41,352 nt of DNA from contig NZ_JAQBOD010000020.1 in assembly GCF_028288205.1 (NCBI RefSeq), positions 1 to 41,352 of the forward strand. Reading direction: 5' to 3'. The DNA is from Mucilaginibacter sp. Lineage in GTDB: Bacteria > Bacteroidota > Bacteroidia > Sphingobacteriales > Sphingobacteriaceae. Shown in pieces: positions 7,307-15,804 of this stretch (position 1 is the stretch's first letter; each line of letters starts with the position of its first letter). The notes below the pieces were generated by a model. The model searched no databases and had not been told where the DNA came from. It saw only the letters and a program-made list of their open reading frames with translations. The position numbers and the translations under genes are program-made.

Positions 7307-9922
7307 ATGAATTTTAACAACTTTACCATAAAAGCTCAGGAAGCTGTACAAAAAGCTTCGGAGATAACAACCGGCAATCAGCAGCAGGCTATTGAACCTG
7401 CACACTTGCTTAAGGGATTGTTATTGGTTGATGAGAATGTTATAACTTATTTATTAAAGAAATTAAACGTCAACCTAAACAGACTAAACGATATATTGGA
7501 TGAACAGATTGCATCCTTCCCTAAAGTAAGTGGTAGTAATGTTTATTTATCATCTACCTCTAATTCGGTATTGCAAAAGGCAAACGCTTATCTTAAAGAA
7601 TTTAAGGATGAGTTTGTTTCTGTTGAGCATATCCTGTTAGGAATACTATCAGTAAGCGATAAAACAAGTACTGCGCTAAAAGATTTTGGTGTAAACGAAA
7701 AGGATCTTAAAAAAGCCATAGTAAGCTTGCGCGGCGATAATAAGGTAACTGACCAAAATGCAGAAGCAACTTATAATGCTTTAAATAAGTATGCCCGCAA
7801 CTTAAATGAATATGCCGAATCTGGAAAACTTGATCCGGTGATTGGCCGTGATGAAGAGATCCGCCGCGTAATTCAAATATTATCGCGTCGTACAAAAAAC
7901 AACCCTATACTGGTTGGCGAACCGGGCGTGGGTAAAACAGCCATTGCCGAAGGTATTGCCTTCAGAATAATAAAGGGTGATGTGCCTGAGAGTTTGAAAA
8001 CAAAAACAGTTTATTCGTTAGATATGGGTGCCCTTATTGCTGGCGCTAAATACAAAGGCGAATTTGAAGAACGCTTAAAAGCTGTTATTAAAGAAGTTAC
8101 CCAAGCCGACGGTGAGATTGTTTTATTTATTGATGAGATACATACCCTGGTAGGTGCAGGTGGTGGCGAAGGCGCTATGGATGCTGCCAATATATTAAAA
8201 CCCGCATTGGCCCGCGGCGAATTAAGGGCCATTGGTGCAACAACCTTAAACGAATATCAGAAATACGTAGAAAAGGATAAAGCGTTAGAGCGCCGTTTCC
8301 AAATGGTACTGGTTGATGAGCCGGATACTGCTGATGCAATTTCCATATTGCGCGGTTTAAAGGAACGTTATGAAGCTCACCATAAAGTGCGTATTAAAGA
8401 TGAGGCTATTATTGCCGCGGTTGAAATGTCGCAACGATATATAGCTGATCGTTTTTTGCCGGATAAAGCTATTGACCTGATGGACGAGGCTGCTTCTAAA
8501 TTACGTTTAGAAATGGATTCGGTACCCGAAGTAGTGGATGAGCTGGAGCGCCGCATAATGCAATTAGAGATAGAGCGCGAAGCCATTAAGCGTGAAAAGG
8601 ATGATAAGAAAGTAAAAGAGTTGAGTGAACAAATTGCCAACCTATCAGCCGAGCGTGATTCTTTACGTGCCAAATGGCAGGGTGAAAAAGACGTGGTTGA
8701 TGGCATCAACCTAAAAGTTGAGCAGATAGAAAACTATAAATTAGAAGCAGATCAGGCAGAACGCGCGGGCGATTATGGCAAAGTGGCCGAGCTGCGCTAT
8801 GGCCGTATCCGTGAAGCACAGGAAGAGGTTGAAAAACTGAAAGAAGCACTACTGACTAATCAGTCGGATAGCAGAATGTTAAAAGAGGAAGTTACATCCG
8901 AAGATATTGCAGGCGTAGTATCCCGCTGGACAGGTATCCCGGTTTCTAAAATGATACAAAGCGAGCGCGAGAAGTTGCTGAGCCTGGAAGATGAGTTACA
9001 TAAACGTATTGCCGGTCAGCAGGAAGCTATTGAAGCTATAAGTGACGCTATACGCAGAAGTAGGGCTGGCCTGCAGGATAAGAAAAAACCAATAGGTTCT
9101 TTTATATTCTTAGGTACCACCGGCGTTGGTAAAACAGAATTAGCTAAAGCATTGGCCGAATATCTATTCAATGACGAAGGCGCAATGATCCGTATTGATA
9201 TGTCTGAGTACCAGGAGCGCCATGCGGTTTCAAGATTAATAGGCGCGCCTCCGGGATATGTGGGTTATGATGAAGGCGGCCAGTTAACAGAAGCTGTGCG
9301 AAGGAAACCATATAGTGTAATACTATTAGATGAGATAGAAAAAGCGCACCCTGATGTATTTAACATATTGCTGCAGGTTTTGGACGATGGCCGGTTAACT
9401 GATAATAAAGGCAGGGTGGTAAACTTTAAGAATACCATCATCATCATGACCTCAAACATCGGTTCCAACATTATCCAGGAAAATTTCCAGGATTTTGATG
9501 ATAATAATAAGGATGAAGTGATGGCTAAAACAAAGAGCCAATTGTTTGAGCTGTTAAGGCAAACCATCAGGCCCGAATTTTTAAACCGTATTGACGAGAT
9601 CATTATGTTTACCCCGCTTAGCCGTGACGAGATAAGTGATATTGTGAAGCTACAGTTTAAACATGTGCAGCAAACATTGGCCGAAATGGGCATATCCATA
9701 GAAGCATCAGATGAAGCATTGGATTGGCTGGCACAATTGGGCTACGATCCACAGTTTGGTGCAAGGCCATTGAAAAGGGTAATTCAAAAGAGAATACTGA
9801 ATGAATTATCTAAGCAGATATTAGCCGGTAAAGTGGATAAAGACAGTAAGATTAAACTGGATATGTTTGATAATCAATTTGTGTTTTTAAACACCAATGA
9901 AGCTGCAACAGCTGATAAATAA
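7307..9922 (+). CDS. clpB: ATP-dependent disaggregase ClpB
   Basis: An 871-residue Hsp100 chaperone that works with DnaK to pull proteins out of aggregates. In order: a Clp N-domain (two repeats, about 1-150), first AAA+ module with Walker A GEPGVGKT (204-211) and Walker [10 protein letters not shown], a coiled-coil M-domain (about 400-530, rich in E/K/R), and the second AAA+ module with GTTGVGKT (603-610), [16 protein letters not shown] and the sensor-2 [10 protein letters not shown] near the C-terminus. The M-domain separates it from ClpA and ClpC. The length is normal. It is monocistronic, with a palindrome upstream and a terminator directly after. Heat-shock control is expected from the family, but no CIRCE element is present. 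Confidence 0.97.
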   Translation: MNFNNFTIKAQEAVQKASEITTGNQQQAIEPAHLLKGLLLVDENVITYLLKKLNVNLNRLNDILDEQIASFPKVSGSNVYLSSTSNSVLQKANAYLKEFKDEFVSVEHILLGILSVSDKTSTALKDFGVNEKDLKKAIVSLRGDNKVTDQNAEATYNALNKYARNLNEYAESGKLDPVIGRDEEIRRVIQILSRRTKNNPILVGEPGVGKTAIAEGIAFRIIKGDVPESLKTKTVYSLDMGALIAGAKYKGEFEERLKAVIKEVTQADGEIVLFIDEIHTLVGAGGGEGAMDAANILKPALARGELRAIGATTLNEYQKYVEKDKALERRFQMVLVDEPDTADAISILRGLKERYEAHHKVRIKDEAIIAAVEMSQRYIADRFLPDKAIDLMDEAASKLRLEMDSVPEVVDELERRIMQLEIEREAIKREKDDKKVKELSEQIANLSAERDSLRAKWQGEKDVVDGINLKVEQIENYKLEADQAERAGDYGKVAELRYGRIREAQEEVEKLKEALLTNQSDSRMLKEEVTSEDIAGVVSRWTGIPVSKMIQSEREKLLSLEDELHKRIAGQQEAIEAISDAIRRSRAGLQDKKKPIGSFIFLGTTGVGKTELAKALAEYLFNDEGAMIRIDMSEYQERHAVSRLIGAPPGYVGYDEGGQLTEAVRRKPYSVILLDEIEKAHPDVFNILLQVLDDGRLTDNKGRVVNFKNTIIIMTSNIGSNIIQENFQDFDDNNKDEVMAKTKSQLFELLRQTIRPEFLNRIDEIIMFTPLSRDEISDIVKLQFKHVQQTLAEMGISIEASDEALDWLAQLGYDPQFGARPLKRVIQKRILNELSKQILAGKVDKDSKIKLDMFDNQFVFLNTNEAATADK

Positions 9923-9950
9923 TAAAACAAATAATGCATCATATATTAAG

Positions 9951-9981
9951 GAGCTGCCTTTAAGGGGTGGCTCTTTTTTTT
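9951..9981 (+). terminator. intrinsic terminator of clpB
   Basis: GAGCTGCC (9951-9958) pairs with GGTGGCTC (9966-9973), an 8-bp stem with two G-T pairs and a 7-nt loop, followed by eight T residues. It starts 29 bp after the clpB stop and overlaps the stop region of the convergent polysaccharide deacetylase gene. Confidence 0.8.
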
Positions 9982-10754
9982 ATAATTTCCTCCGCAAAAT
10001 CACCGGTCCTTGCAAATTCATACCCTTTAGATTGACCCCAAAGAATAAAATTTTTTATCTTTTTCACAAAGTCTGTTCCCGAGTTTTTAGAAACATATTT
10101 CGGAAAGCCAAATCTTTCCGGCTGTTTCAGGTCGGTAAATTCCCAGGGATGAAAGTATAGATTAAGGTAACCGTCCTTACGATGCGCCGCCCCGCTTATC
10201 CATTTTATCATGGATAGTGAAACATTATGGAAGGTTAACCAAAATAAAGGAAAGCGCACTAATGGTGATACAGAAGCAGGTATTTGCAAAACATCGTGGT
10301 CAAAGAACCAGGCGCGCGGCTTTTTTAAATTATTATAGCGTCCGGGAATTAAAGTAGGGTTAAGGGATGAATTATAGGCATATCCCGCTTTTTGTATTTC
10401 CTTTTCATCAACCGGCATCATCCGCGCCATACGAAAACCGGTTACTTTAGTGCCGGATATTTCTTCGAGCTTAGCTTTTGATTGTGCTAAATGTTCAACC
10501 TTAAAATCAGAATGATAATAACCATGTGATGCTATTTCGTGACCATCATTTACAATCTTTGAAATAATATCAGGTTTATTAACGGCATAGTTGGCCGTAC
10601 AAAAAAAAGTAGCCTTTATTCCGGTTGTTTTTAATAGTTCTAATATTAAGAGCGTCCCCGTTGTTGATATGGCTAATTGTTCGTCAAACGGTATGGTTTT
10701 ACCATATTCAAACGGCATATCAAACTCTTCAACATCAAACCCTAACAGAATCAT
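9960..10754 (-). CDS. polysaccharide deacetylase (NodB homology, CE4-like)
   Basis: A 264-residue NodB-fold protein. Motif 1 is FDVEEFD (catalytic base Asp7), motif 2 is HEIASHGYYH with metal ligands His77 and His81, motif 3 carries GFRMAR, and LYFHPWE near residue 200 supplies a late motif. These residues indicate metal-dependent removal of an N- or O-acetyl group from a sugar. There is no signal peptide, so the substrate may be a lipid-linked or cytoplasmic sugar; DVEEFD-type members often act beside glycosyltransferases. The 5' end overlaps the GT2 gene by 20 bp, and the three genes GT87, GT2 and this one form one minus-strand operon. Its stop lies within the clpB terminator. Confidence 0.9.
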   Translation of the reverse strand: MILLGFDVEEFDMPFEYGKTIPFDEQLAISTTGTLLILELLKTTGIKATFFCTANYAVNKPDIISKIVNDGHEIASHGYYHSDFKVEHLAQSKAKLEEISGTKVTGFRMARMMPVDEKEIQKAGYAYNSSLNPTLIPGRYNNLKKPRAWFFDHDVLQIPASVSPLVRFPLFWLTFHNVSLSMIKWISGAAHRKDGYLNLYFHPWEFTDLKQPERFGFPKYVSKNSGTDFVKKIKNFILWGQSKGYEFARTGDFAEEIIKKRATP

Positions 10755-11694
10755 TTTTTGCTTTTAACAGATTTGTTGAACGGATAATATAATTGGGCCG
10801 GTGTTTGGTTTGCAAAAATATTTTACCCAGGTATGAGCCTATAATACCTAAAACAAGCAGTTGTAAGCCACCAAAGAACGCTACAGTAGCAATTAATGAT
10901 GCCCAGCCAGAAAGATTGTCATAGCCATAAAAATAGCTGATAAAAATATAAGGAATATACAGCAAAGCTGATACCGAAAAAAATAAACCCAACCCGGTAG
11001 CAATGTATAATGGCCTGACACTAAAGGCCATTATGCTGCCTATAGCCAACTTAGCCAATTTAAAAAATGAATAGCTTGCCTCGCCCGTATGCCTGGCTGC
11101 CGGGGTGTAGGGAATGCCTATTTGTAAAAAGCCAACCCATTTAACCATCCCCCTGAAGAATATCTCGTATTCATCAATTTGCTTTAATTCATTAACAACT
11201 TTTTGATCAAGTAACCGGAAATCTGATATGCCGTTTTCAAGCGTAATGTCTGATATAGCGTTTATACCTTTATAAAACAATTTTGACGCCAATTTCTGGA
11301 AGCCGCTCACATGCGGATTAGCATCCTCGCGATAGGTGTAAACAATATCATATCCCTCTTCCCAATATTTTAGCATTTGCGGCAATAGGTGAGGAGGGTG
11401 TTGCAGATCAGCATCCATGGTTATAATAGCATCGCCATTCGCCATATCTATACCCGCTTTTAAAGCATAATCTTTACCGAAATTTTTAGATAGTTCTATG
11501 TAAAATACATTTGGCTGTATTTCTGCCTGCAGCTTAATTTCATTCAGCGTATTATCCTTGCTGCCGTCATTTACAAAAATATATTCATAGTCATAGCCAG
11601 TTGAATTTAATGCTTTATTCAATTCGGCAACAAGATGGCTGATATTCTTTTCCTCGTTAAAAGCAGGGATTATTATGGAAAGTTTCTTTTTCAT
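10735..11694 (-). CDS. GT2 glycosyltransferase with two C-terminal TM helices (GtrB/DPM1-like)
   Basis: A 319-residue membrane-linked glycosyltransferase. The GT-A domain opens KLSIIIPAFNEEKNI (4-18), has VNDGSKDNT (41-49) and the DxD motif MDADLQHP (D94, D96) for the divalent metal and nucleotide sugar. Two hydrophobic helices (about 225-250 and 265-292) anchor the C-terminus. This is the layout of GtrB and dolichol-phosphate mannosyltransferase homologues that load a sugar onto undecaprenyl phosphate. The product could feed the GT87 enzyme encoded just upstream, whose end overlaps this start by 4 bp (ATGA type). Sugar and acceptor are inferred. Confidence 0.92.
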   Translation of the reverse strand: MKKKLSIIIPAFNEEKNISHLVAELNKALNSTGYDYEYIFVNDGSKDNTLNEIKLQAEIQPNVFYIELSKNFGKDYALKAGIDMANGDAIITMDADLQHPPHLLPQMLKYWEEGYDIVYTYREDANPHVSGFQKLASKLFYKGINAISDITLENGISDFRLLDQKVVNELKQIDEYEIFFRGMVKWVGFLQIGIPYTPAARHTGEASYSFFKLAKLAIGSIMAFSVRPLYIATGLGLFFSVSALLYIPYIFISYFYGYDNLSGWASLIATVAFFGGLQLLVLGIIGSYLGKIFLQTKHRPNYIIRSTNLLKAKNDSVRV

Positions 11695-12866
11695 ACCGCA
11701 ACTGCAATTAAATCCTTTTTATCGAATTTTCTGAATAAAGTTTCATAAATAATTTTTATCCATATTAAAAAACATGGCAGCGCCTTTAACGCGTACGGAT
11801 CAACATAATGATCTTTCAGGTATCGCGGGAAAAGATCTGACGGTGACAGACTGGTTAGTATTAAAGCAAAAATAAGCAAAGATATGTCCAATATAGTTAC
11901 CGGTCGCTCACTGTTTATATACCATACCGCCACGCCAACAAAAGCTATAATATAAGTGGGTGATTCTGATCCTGTACTAAATATCACCGGAAAAATCAAT
12001 GTCGATGCAACAATAAGTAATTGATAATTTAAATTATTAAAAGATTTGATGCGGATATAGGATAAAGCAAAAAGTAAAATTCCCGGAAACAAAACAAACA
12101 TATTTGATAATTGCGGAAAAAAGATCTTCCTGAGCATCCCCATAACAGAAACATCCTCACGTATTGAAGCTATATTGTTTAGGTTTTTATGCACAAGGTC
12201 GGCATACCAATCTTTATAAGTTTGCACAATAAAGGCCGGCGAGGAAATAACCATCGGCAAAACAAACAAAATTACCGACCAAAATATAAATGAACCAACC
12301 AGTTTTAGTTTGTTGTTCGAAAAGAAAAAGAAAGCCAGCCCCACAATGCCATAAAGCTTAATGAATGTACCTAAGGCTATCATTAATGCTGCCCAGAAAT
12401 CATTTTCATTTTTAATAAATATATAGCTGAACAATATCAATGCGGCAATAAGCGGGTTGATCTGCACATTAGCAGCCGAGGTCATTAATTCATGCGCGCA
12501 AAGTAATACAATTAACAGCGAATGGTTTTTTTTAATGGGAAGTTGCTGTATAGCAATTAATAAGATGAATGCTGTAAACATTACCCATAAAACTACACCC
12601 AAACTATCGGGCATTAAGGCAAATGGAGCTATAATGAATGAAAATATTGGGCCGTAATGGTTCAGATCAAAATAATGCTCCGGCTGATGCTGATATAAGT
12701 TATGCTGATGTATAACATTGATGAAGTTATATTTATACACAAAATAGTTATTATGTATATGGCTGTGCCCCAAAACAACGCTCTTACCTACCGCGAACAG
12801 GCTTAAACCAAACCATAAGGCAATTATCAGCGGCTTGTATTTTATAATATTAGCGAGTTTAAACAT
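11691..12866 (-). CDS. GT87 (DUF2029) family membrane mannosyltransferase-like protein
   Basis: A 391-residue polytopic protein with about ten hydrophobic helices and the GT-C pattern of GT87: a first periplasmic loop, then YGPIFSFIIAPFALMPDSLG (about 71-90), equivalent to the family YPPxF-LLAPLALLP region. Such enzymes take sugars from a polyprenyl phosphate donor on the outer face of the inner membrane. The first loop is unusual in being His- and Tyr-rich (eight His in roughly 40 residues around GHSHIHNN and HQHNLYQHQPEHY). It heads a three-gene operon with a GT2 that could make the donor and a deacetylase. The ATG lies 25 nt after a -7 box. The family call is good; the sugar is unknown. 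Confidence 0.82.
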   Translation of the reverse strand: MFKLANIIKYKPLIIALWFGLSLFAVGKSVVLGHSHIHNNYFVYKYNFINVIHQHNLYQHQPEHYFDLNHYGPIFSFIIAPFALMPDSLGVVLWVMFTAFILLIAIQQLPIKKNHSLLIVLLCAHELMTSAANVQINPLIAALILFSYIFIKNENDFWAALMIALGTFIKLYGIVGLAFFFFSNNKLKLVGSFIFWSVILFVLPMVISSPAFIVQTYKDWYADLVHKNLNNIASIREDVSVMGMLRKIFFPQLSNMFVLFPGILLFALSYIRIKSFNNLNYQLLIVASTLIFPVIFSTGSESPTYIIAFVGVAVWYINSERPVTILDISLLIFALILTSLSPSDLFPRYLKDHYVDPYALKALPCFLIWIKIIYETLFRKFDKKDLIAVAV

Positions 12867-12891
12867 TAATGGGATATGAAATTTGGTTGTG

Positions 12892-12899
12892 CAAAAATA
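12892..12899 (-). promoter_or_regulatory. -7 element of the GT87-GT2-deacetylase operon
   Basis: The minus strand reads TATTTTTG, an exact TAnnTTTG match, 25 nt upstream of the GT87 ATG. The -33 region is only T-rich. Confidence 0.5.
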
Positions 12900-12956
12900 G
12901 ATTAAAAAATGTAAAAATAGAGCAGGACTCTACTTGTATTAAAAACGCTTTATAAT

Positions 12957-12987
12957 AAAAAAGGCTCCTTTTAAGAGCTCTTTTTTT
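12957..12987 (-). terminator. intrinsic terminator of the metX-hom operon
   Basis: GCTC (12964-12967) and GAGC (12975-12978) form the core of a stem extended by A-run/T-run pairing on both flanks (AAAAAAG against CTTTTTTT, one bulge). Read on the minus strand it follows the hom stop by 34 bp and ends in a run of T. It could also work in the other direction. Confidence 0.65.
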
Positions 12988-13021
12988 CTTTAAATAAAAC
13001 TACTGAAAAATTTTATCGCGT

Positions 13022-14239
13022 TTAATTTTGTCCCGTAGCTAAACTGACCCCTGTTAGCTGATCGGCGAAGGCAAGAAATGCCTTGTCTTTGTATATACTG
13101 GCTTGATTGTCAATGAGATTTTGAAGATTCACTTTTCCTATAACATATTTATAAGTGCCCGAATAGTAACGTTCTTTTATTTCTATAAACTTCAACAGAT
13201 CAATCAAATCATCATTTTCGTAACGGAGATAAACGTTTAGCTCAATATCATTGGTGAAATTTAAGCCCTTACTTCCTTTGGTTTTTTTGTACTCGTATTG
13301 ATAATCATAGCGCAGAGCGGCTATGTCTGACAATACCGCCGATCCGGTAGGGTGGCCACCAGCTCCTTTCCCAAAAAAGAATTGCTGATCGGCAAAAGCG
13401 GCCTGCACGGTTACGCCATTATACTCATATTCCACATTATATAAAAACTCGGTTTCGTTTACAAATTTTGGTAATACAAATAAGGTAACATGCTGGTCAT
13501 CCAACTCTTTTGCCACCGGCACCAGCTTTATTTTTAAGTTCTTTTCACGAGCATATTGGATATCATTTGCAGCAAGGTTTTGTATGCCTAAATTGAATAC
13601 CTTTTCAGGTTCTATCACCACACCATAAGCATGCGCCGCCGCAATAATAAGCTTGTATTTGGCATCATATCCGCCAACATCCATAGTTGGGTCGGTTTCG
13701 GCAAAACCAAGGTCCTGCGCTTGCTTTAACGCTGTATCATAATCCATATTCTCCAAAAATCCTTTTGACAGGATATAATTGGATGAACCATTAAATATCC
13801 CGCTTATAGAATGCAGCAGTTCATTATCGTAGTATTCTTCCAGGTTACGGATAATAGGTATACTACCACAAACAGCTCCTTCATATAGTAAGGAAGTACC
13901 ATATTCATGTTGTATCGCTATTAATTCATCCAGGTAAGTAGCAATCATTTTTTTACTGGCCGATACCACATTTTTACCCGACTTTAAAGCAGTAGAAACA
14001 ATTTCATATGCAGCTTCGGTATCATTTATCAATTCAACAATAGTGTTAATCTCCGGATTATTCAGTAATTCATACCTGTCAGTAGTAAAGTAATGTGCCG
14101 GTAAGGAGCGTTGTTTATGACTATCTTTAATCGCTATCTTTTTTATCTCAAGATTTAAATTTTTTGTTCGGATGATATCGTGTAATCCCTGGCCAACAAC
14201 TCCGAAGCCAAACAGGCCGATATTTAGTTTTTTGCTCAT
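13022..14239 (-). CDS. hom: homoserine dehydrogenase
   Basis: A 405-residue monofunctional enzyme that reduces aspartate semialdehyde to homoserine for Met, Thr and Ile. The Rossmann start is LNIGLFGFGVVGQGL (5-19). The substrate region contains the family signature around YEGAVCGSIPIIRNL and SGIFNGSSNYIL, and the following GFAETDPTMDVGGYDAKYKL block holds the catalytic Asp and Lys. No aspartokinase domain is fused and no clear ACT domain follows, though there is a C-terminal extension after about 320. Its ATG overlaps the metX stop by one base (TAATG), so it is translationally coupled to metX and shares control by the upstream SAM riboswitch. Confidence 0.96.
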   Translation of the reverse strand: MSKKLNIGLFGFGVVGQGLHDIIRTKNLNLEIKKIAIKDSHKQRSLPAHYFTTDRYELLNNPEINTIVELINDTEAAYEIVSTALKSGKNVVSASKKMIATYLDELIAIQHEYGTSLLYEGAVCGSIPIIRNLEEYYDNELLHSISGIFNGSSNYILSKGFLENMDYDTALKQAQDLGFAETDPTMDVGGYDAKYKLIIAAAHAYGVVIEPEKVFNLGIQNLAANDIQYAREKNLKIKLVPVAKELDDQHVTLFVLPKFVNETEFLYNVEYEYNGVTVQAAFADQQFFFGKGAGGHPTGSAVLSDIAALRYDYQYEYKKTKGSKGLNFTNDIELNVYLRYENDDLIDLLKFIEIKERYYSGTYKYVIGKVNLQNLIDNQASIYKDKAFLAFADQLTGVSLATGQN

Positions 14240-15294
14240 TATGCAATTTGCTGTAATTGGATGATCTTTCCTTTTACGTCTGTTTTAAAAAATGATGTGA
14301 TAATATTTGTTAATGCTTCTGTTTCAATTAAAAAACCGTCATGGCCGTAGTACGAATCAAACTCGGCAAAGGCTGATTTTGGTATGTGCCTGAACAGGTA
14401 TTGCTGTTCTTCTATAGGAAACAATACGTCAGATTTTATACCGATAACCAGTGTACGTGCTTTTATTAAGCTTAACGCTTTTTCAATGCTATTGCGGTTA
14501 CGGCCCACGTTGTGCGAATCCATAGTTTTAGTTAAGTACCAATAACTATAAGCGTTAAAACGGTTTACCAGCTTGTCGCCCTGGTAGTTTTGGTAGCTTG
14601 CTGCTTTAAAACTATCAATAACCGTATCATTATCTTCCTGCTGGCTGATGCTATAAGTTTTATAACCACGATAAGAGAGCAGGGCAATACTACGTGCCGC
14701 CTTTAATCCTTTTTTACCGCCATTAGGGCTGCCGGCATAAAATGTTCTGTCGGCACTAATAGCTAAACGCTGTGATTCATTAAAGGCGATTCCCCATGGC
14801 GAATGGCGCGCGTTTGCAGCGATGAGAATTAGATTTTTAATAAAATCAGGCTCAATAATTGCCCATTCCATTGCTTGCTGGCCGCCAAGCGAACCGCCAA
14901 TTAAAGTATGGATGCTTTCTACGCCAAGGTGTTTAGCCAATAATTGCTGTGCCTTTACCATATCCCTAACACTAACTTGCGGAAATGCTAAATAATAAGG
15001 CTGACCGGTAGTAGGATTAATGCTTAACGGCCCGCTTGAACCATAGGCAGAGCCCAACATGTTGGCGCATACAATAAAATGTTCTGCCGGATTAAAATAA
15101 TCTTCCTTGCCAAAAAGGCCCTTCCACCAGTCTAAAACATCAGAGTTGGCTGTAAAAGCATGGCATACCCATACCACATTGTCTTTGTTTTTATTAAGTG
15201 TGCCATAAGTATGGTAGCCTAATTCAAGCTCAGGTAGTTTATAGCCCGATTCCAGTTCGAATGTTTGTTGGTATTTATATAGTTGCGTATTCAT
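14239..15294 (-). CDS. metX: homoserine O-acetyltransferase
   Basis: A 351-residue alpha/beta hydrolase-fold enzyme that acetylates homoserine, the committing step of methionine synthesis. The nucleophile Ser135 is in GGSLGGQQAMEW, and the acid and base are in KSDVLFPIEEQ and YYGHDGFLIE near the C-terminus. The oxyanion/NMLGSAYGSSGP segment (78-89) is typical of MetX. Length is normal. The leader upstream (15295-15664) holds a SAM-I riboswitch and a Cys-rich leader ORF, so transcription or translation should fall when SAM is plentiful. hom follows with a one-base overlap. The neighbouring PLP trans-sulfuration enzyme would use O-acetylhomoserine. Confidence 0.96.
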   Translation of the reverse strand: MNTQLYKYQQTFELESGYKLPELELGYHTYGTLNKNKDNVVWVCHAFTANSDVLDWWKGLFGKEDYFNPAEHFIVCANMLGSAYGSSGPLSINPTTGQPYYLAFPQVSVRDMVKAQQLLAKHLGVESIHTLIGGSLGGQQAMEWAIIEPDFIKNLILIAANARHSPWGIAFNESQRLAISADRTFYAGSPNGGKKGLKAARSIALLSYRGYKTYSISQQEDNDTVIDSFKAASYQNYQGDKLVNRFNAYSYWYLTKTMDSHNVGRNRNSIEKALSLIKARTLVIGIKSDVLFPIEEQQYLFRHIPKSAFAEFDSYYGHDGFLIETEALTNIITSFFKTDVKGKIIQLQQIA

Positions 15295-15403
15295 AGTGAT
15301 TCTTGTAATTGATTAGCTGTTGGGATTAGTGAACGGATAAATTGATCCATTTACAGTGCACGTATTTTTTCAGAAAGAGAAAAGGAAACGTATTAACTGT
15401 GTA

Positions 15404-15505
15404 TTAGCAACAGCGGCACATATAGCAAATTTTGCTATAAACAAATGCTAAGCCTTGAGCGGCTTTAATAGAATTTTCAGGATGAGTGTTTTTTAAATTT
15501 TCCAT
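15404..15505 (-). CDS. Cys-rich 33-aa leader peptide between SAM riboswitch and metX
   Basis: An ATG-started ORF of 33 codons plus TAA, entirely inside the metX leader. It starts MENLKNTHPENSIKAAQGLA and ends FVYSKI then CYMCRCC, with four Cys in the last seven residues, directly before the stop. The ATG is 18 nt after a small GC-rich hairpin at the 3' end of the riboswitch. The stop lies 109 nt before metX. A run of Cys codons at the end of a leader ORF in a sulfur-amino-acid operon is the classic arrangement of ribosome-stalling attenuation by cysteine. After the stop, ACAG and ACGT near 15388-15400 can pair with ACGT and CTGT near 15353-15363. The ORF is clear; its role is inferred. Confidence 0.55.
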   Translation of the reverse strand: MENLKNTHPENSIKAAQGLAFVYSKICYMCRCC

Positions 15506-15512
15506 GTTGTTA

Positions 15513-15620
15513 ATTTATATTTCCCGGGATATTTACCGGGCCAGGAATTGGCACCTTCTCTAACCTTAGAGGGTTGCCAGCGGGTCATTGAGCCTGATCT
15601 CTCGCCGCTTCTTTATAAAC
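15513..15620 (-). ncRNA. SAM-I (S-box) riboswitch upstream of metX
   Basis: On the minus strand the leader contains the S-box core in order: AAGCGGCGAGAGATC (kink-turn side), AGGCTCAATGACCCGCTGG, CAACCCTCTAAGGTTAGAG with its own hairpin (CTCTAA/TTAGAG), then AAGGTGCCAATTCC. These are the conserved landmarks of RF00162. Flanking TTTATA and TATAAA can close P1. A 5-bp hairpin CCCGG/CCGGG (arms 15536-15540 and 15523-15527) follows the core. The aptamer binds S-adenosylmethionine and should repress metX-hom. The outer borders are approximate. Confidence 0.9.
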
Positions 15621-15668
15621 CAAAACCGTATGAGGGAATTGATCGTGGTATTGCTACCGATTATGCTA

Positions 15669-15701
15669 CAAATATAAGGTGATAATATTTTAATTACCAA
15701 A
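15669..15701 (-). promoter_or_regulatory. promoter of the metX-hom operon
   Basis: On the minus strand TTTG (15701-15698), a 21-nt spacer and TATATTTG (15676-15669), both boxes perfect matches to the Bacteroidota consensus. Transcription would begin near 15664, about 45 nt before the SAM riboswitch core. This is the best promoter in the window and separates metX-hom from the upstream PLP enzyme gene. Confidence 0.75.
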
Positions 15702-15722
15702 TTTATTTTATTTGAGGCGAAA

Positions 15723-15803
15723 AGTAAAAAGTGAAAAGGTTAAAGGTGAGCTTTATTAAAGAATACGACCGTCACCTTTAACCCTTTGTCTTTCGCCTTT
15801 TAC
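15723..15803. repeat. hairpin-forming word repeat after the PLP enzyme gene
   Basis: GGTTAAAGGTGA (15739-15750) and TCACCTTTAACC (15773-15784) form a perfect 12-bp inverted repeat with a 22-nt spacer. Outside it the same word continues imperfectly on both sides (GTAAAAAGTGAAAAGG to the left, CTTTGTCTTTCGCC to the right). Read on the minus strand the hairpin follows the PLP gene and is trailed by T-rich sequence, so it may serve as its terminator. Confidence 0.55.
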
Positions 15804-15804
15804 C

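Noticed and set aside
8011..9699. Several antisense ORFs of 73-144 codons inside clpB
   Set aside because: They are opposite to a strongly conserved gene and have no family features; low stop density results from the codon use of clpB.
9897..10160. 87-codon plus-strand ORF overlapping the end of clpB and the deacetylase gene
   Set aside because: It runs through the clpB terminator and lies antisense to the well-supported polysaccharide deacetylase. The translation is Phe/Lys-rich and resembles no family.
9960..12866. Part of a large capsule or exopolysaccharide cluster
   Set aside because: Only three linked genes are present (GT87, GT2, deacetylase), with no Wzx, Wzy, Wza or chain-length genes and unrelated genes on both sides.
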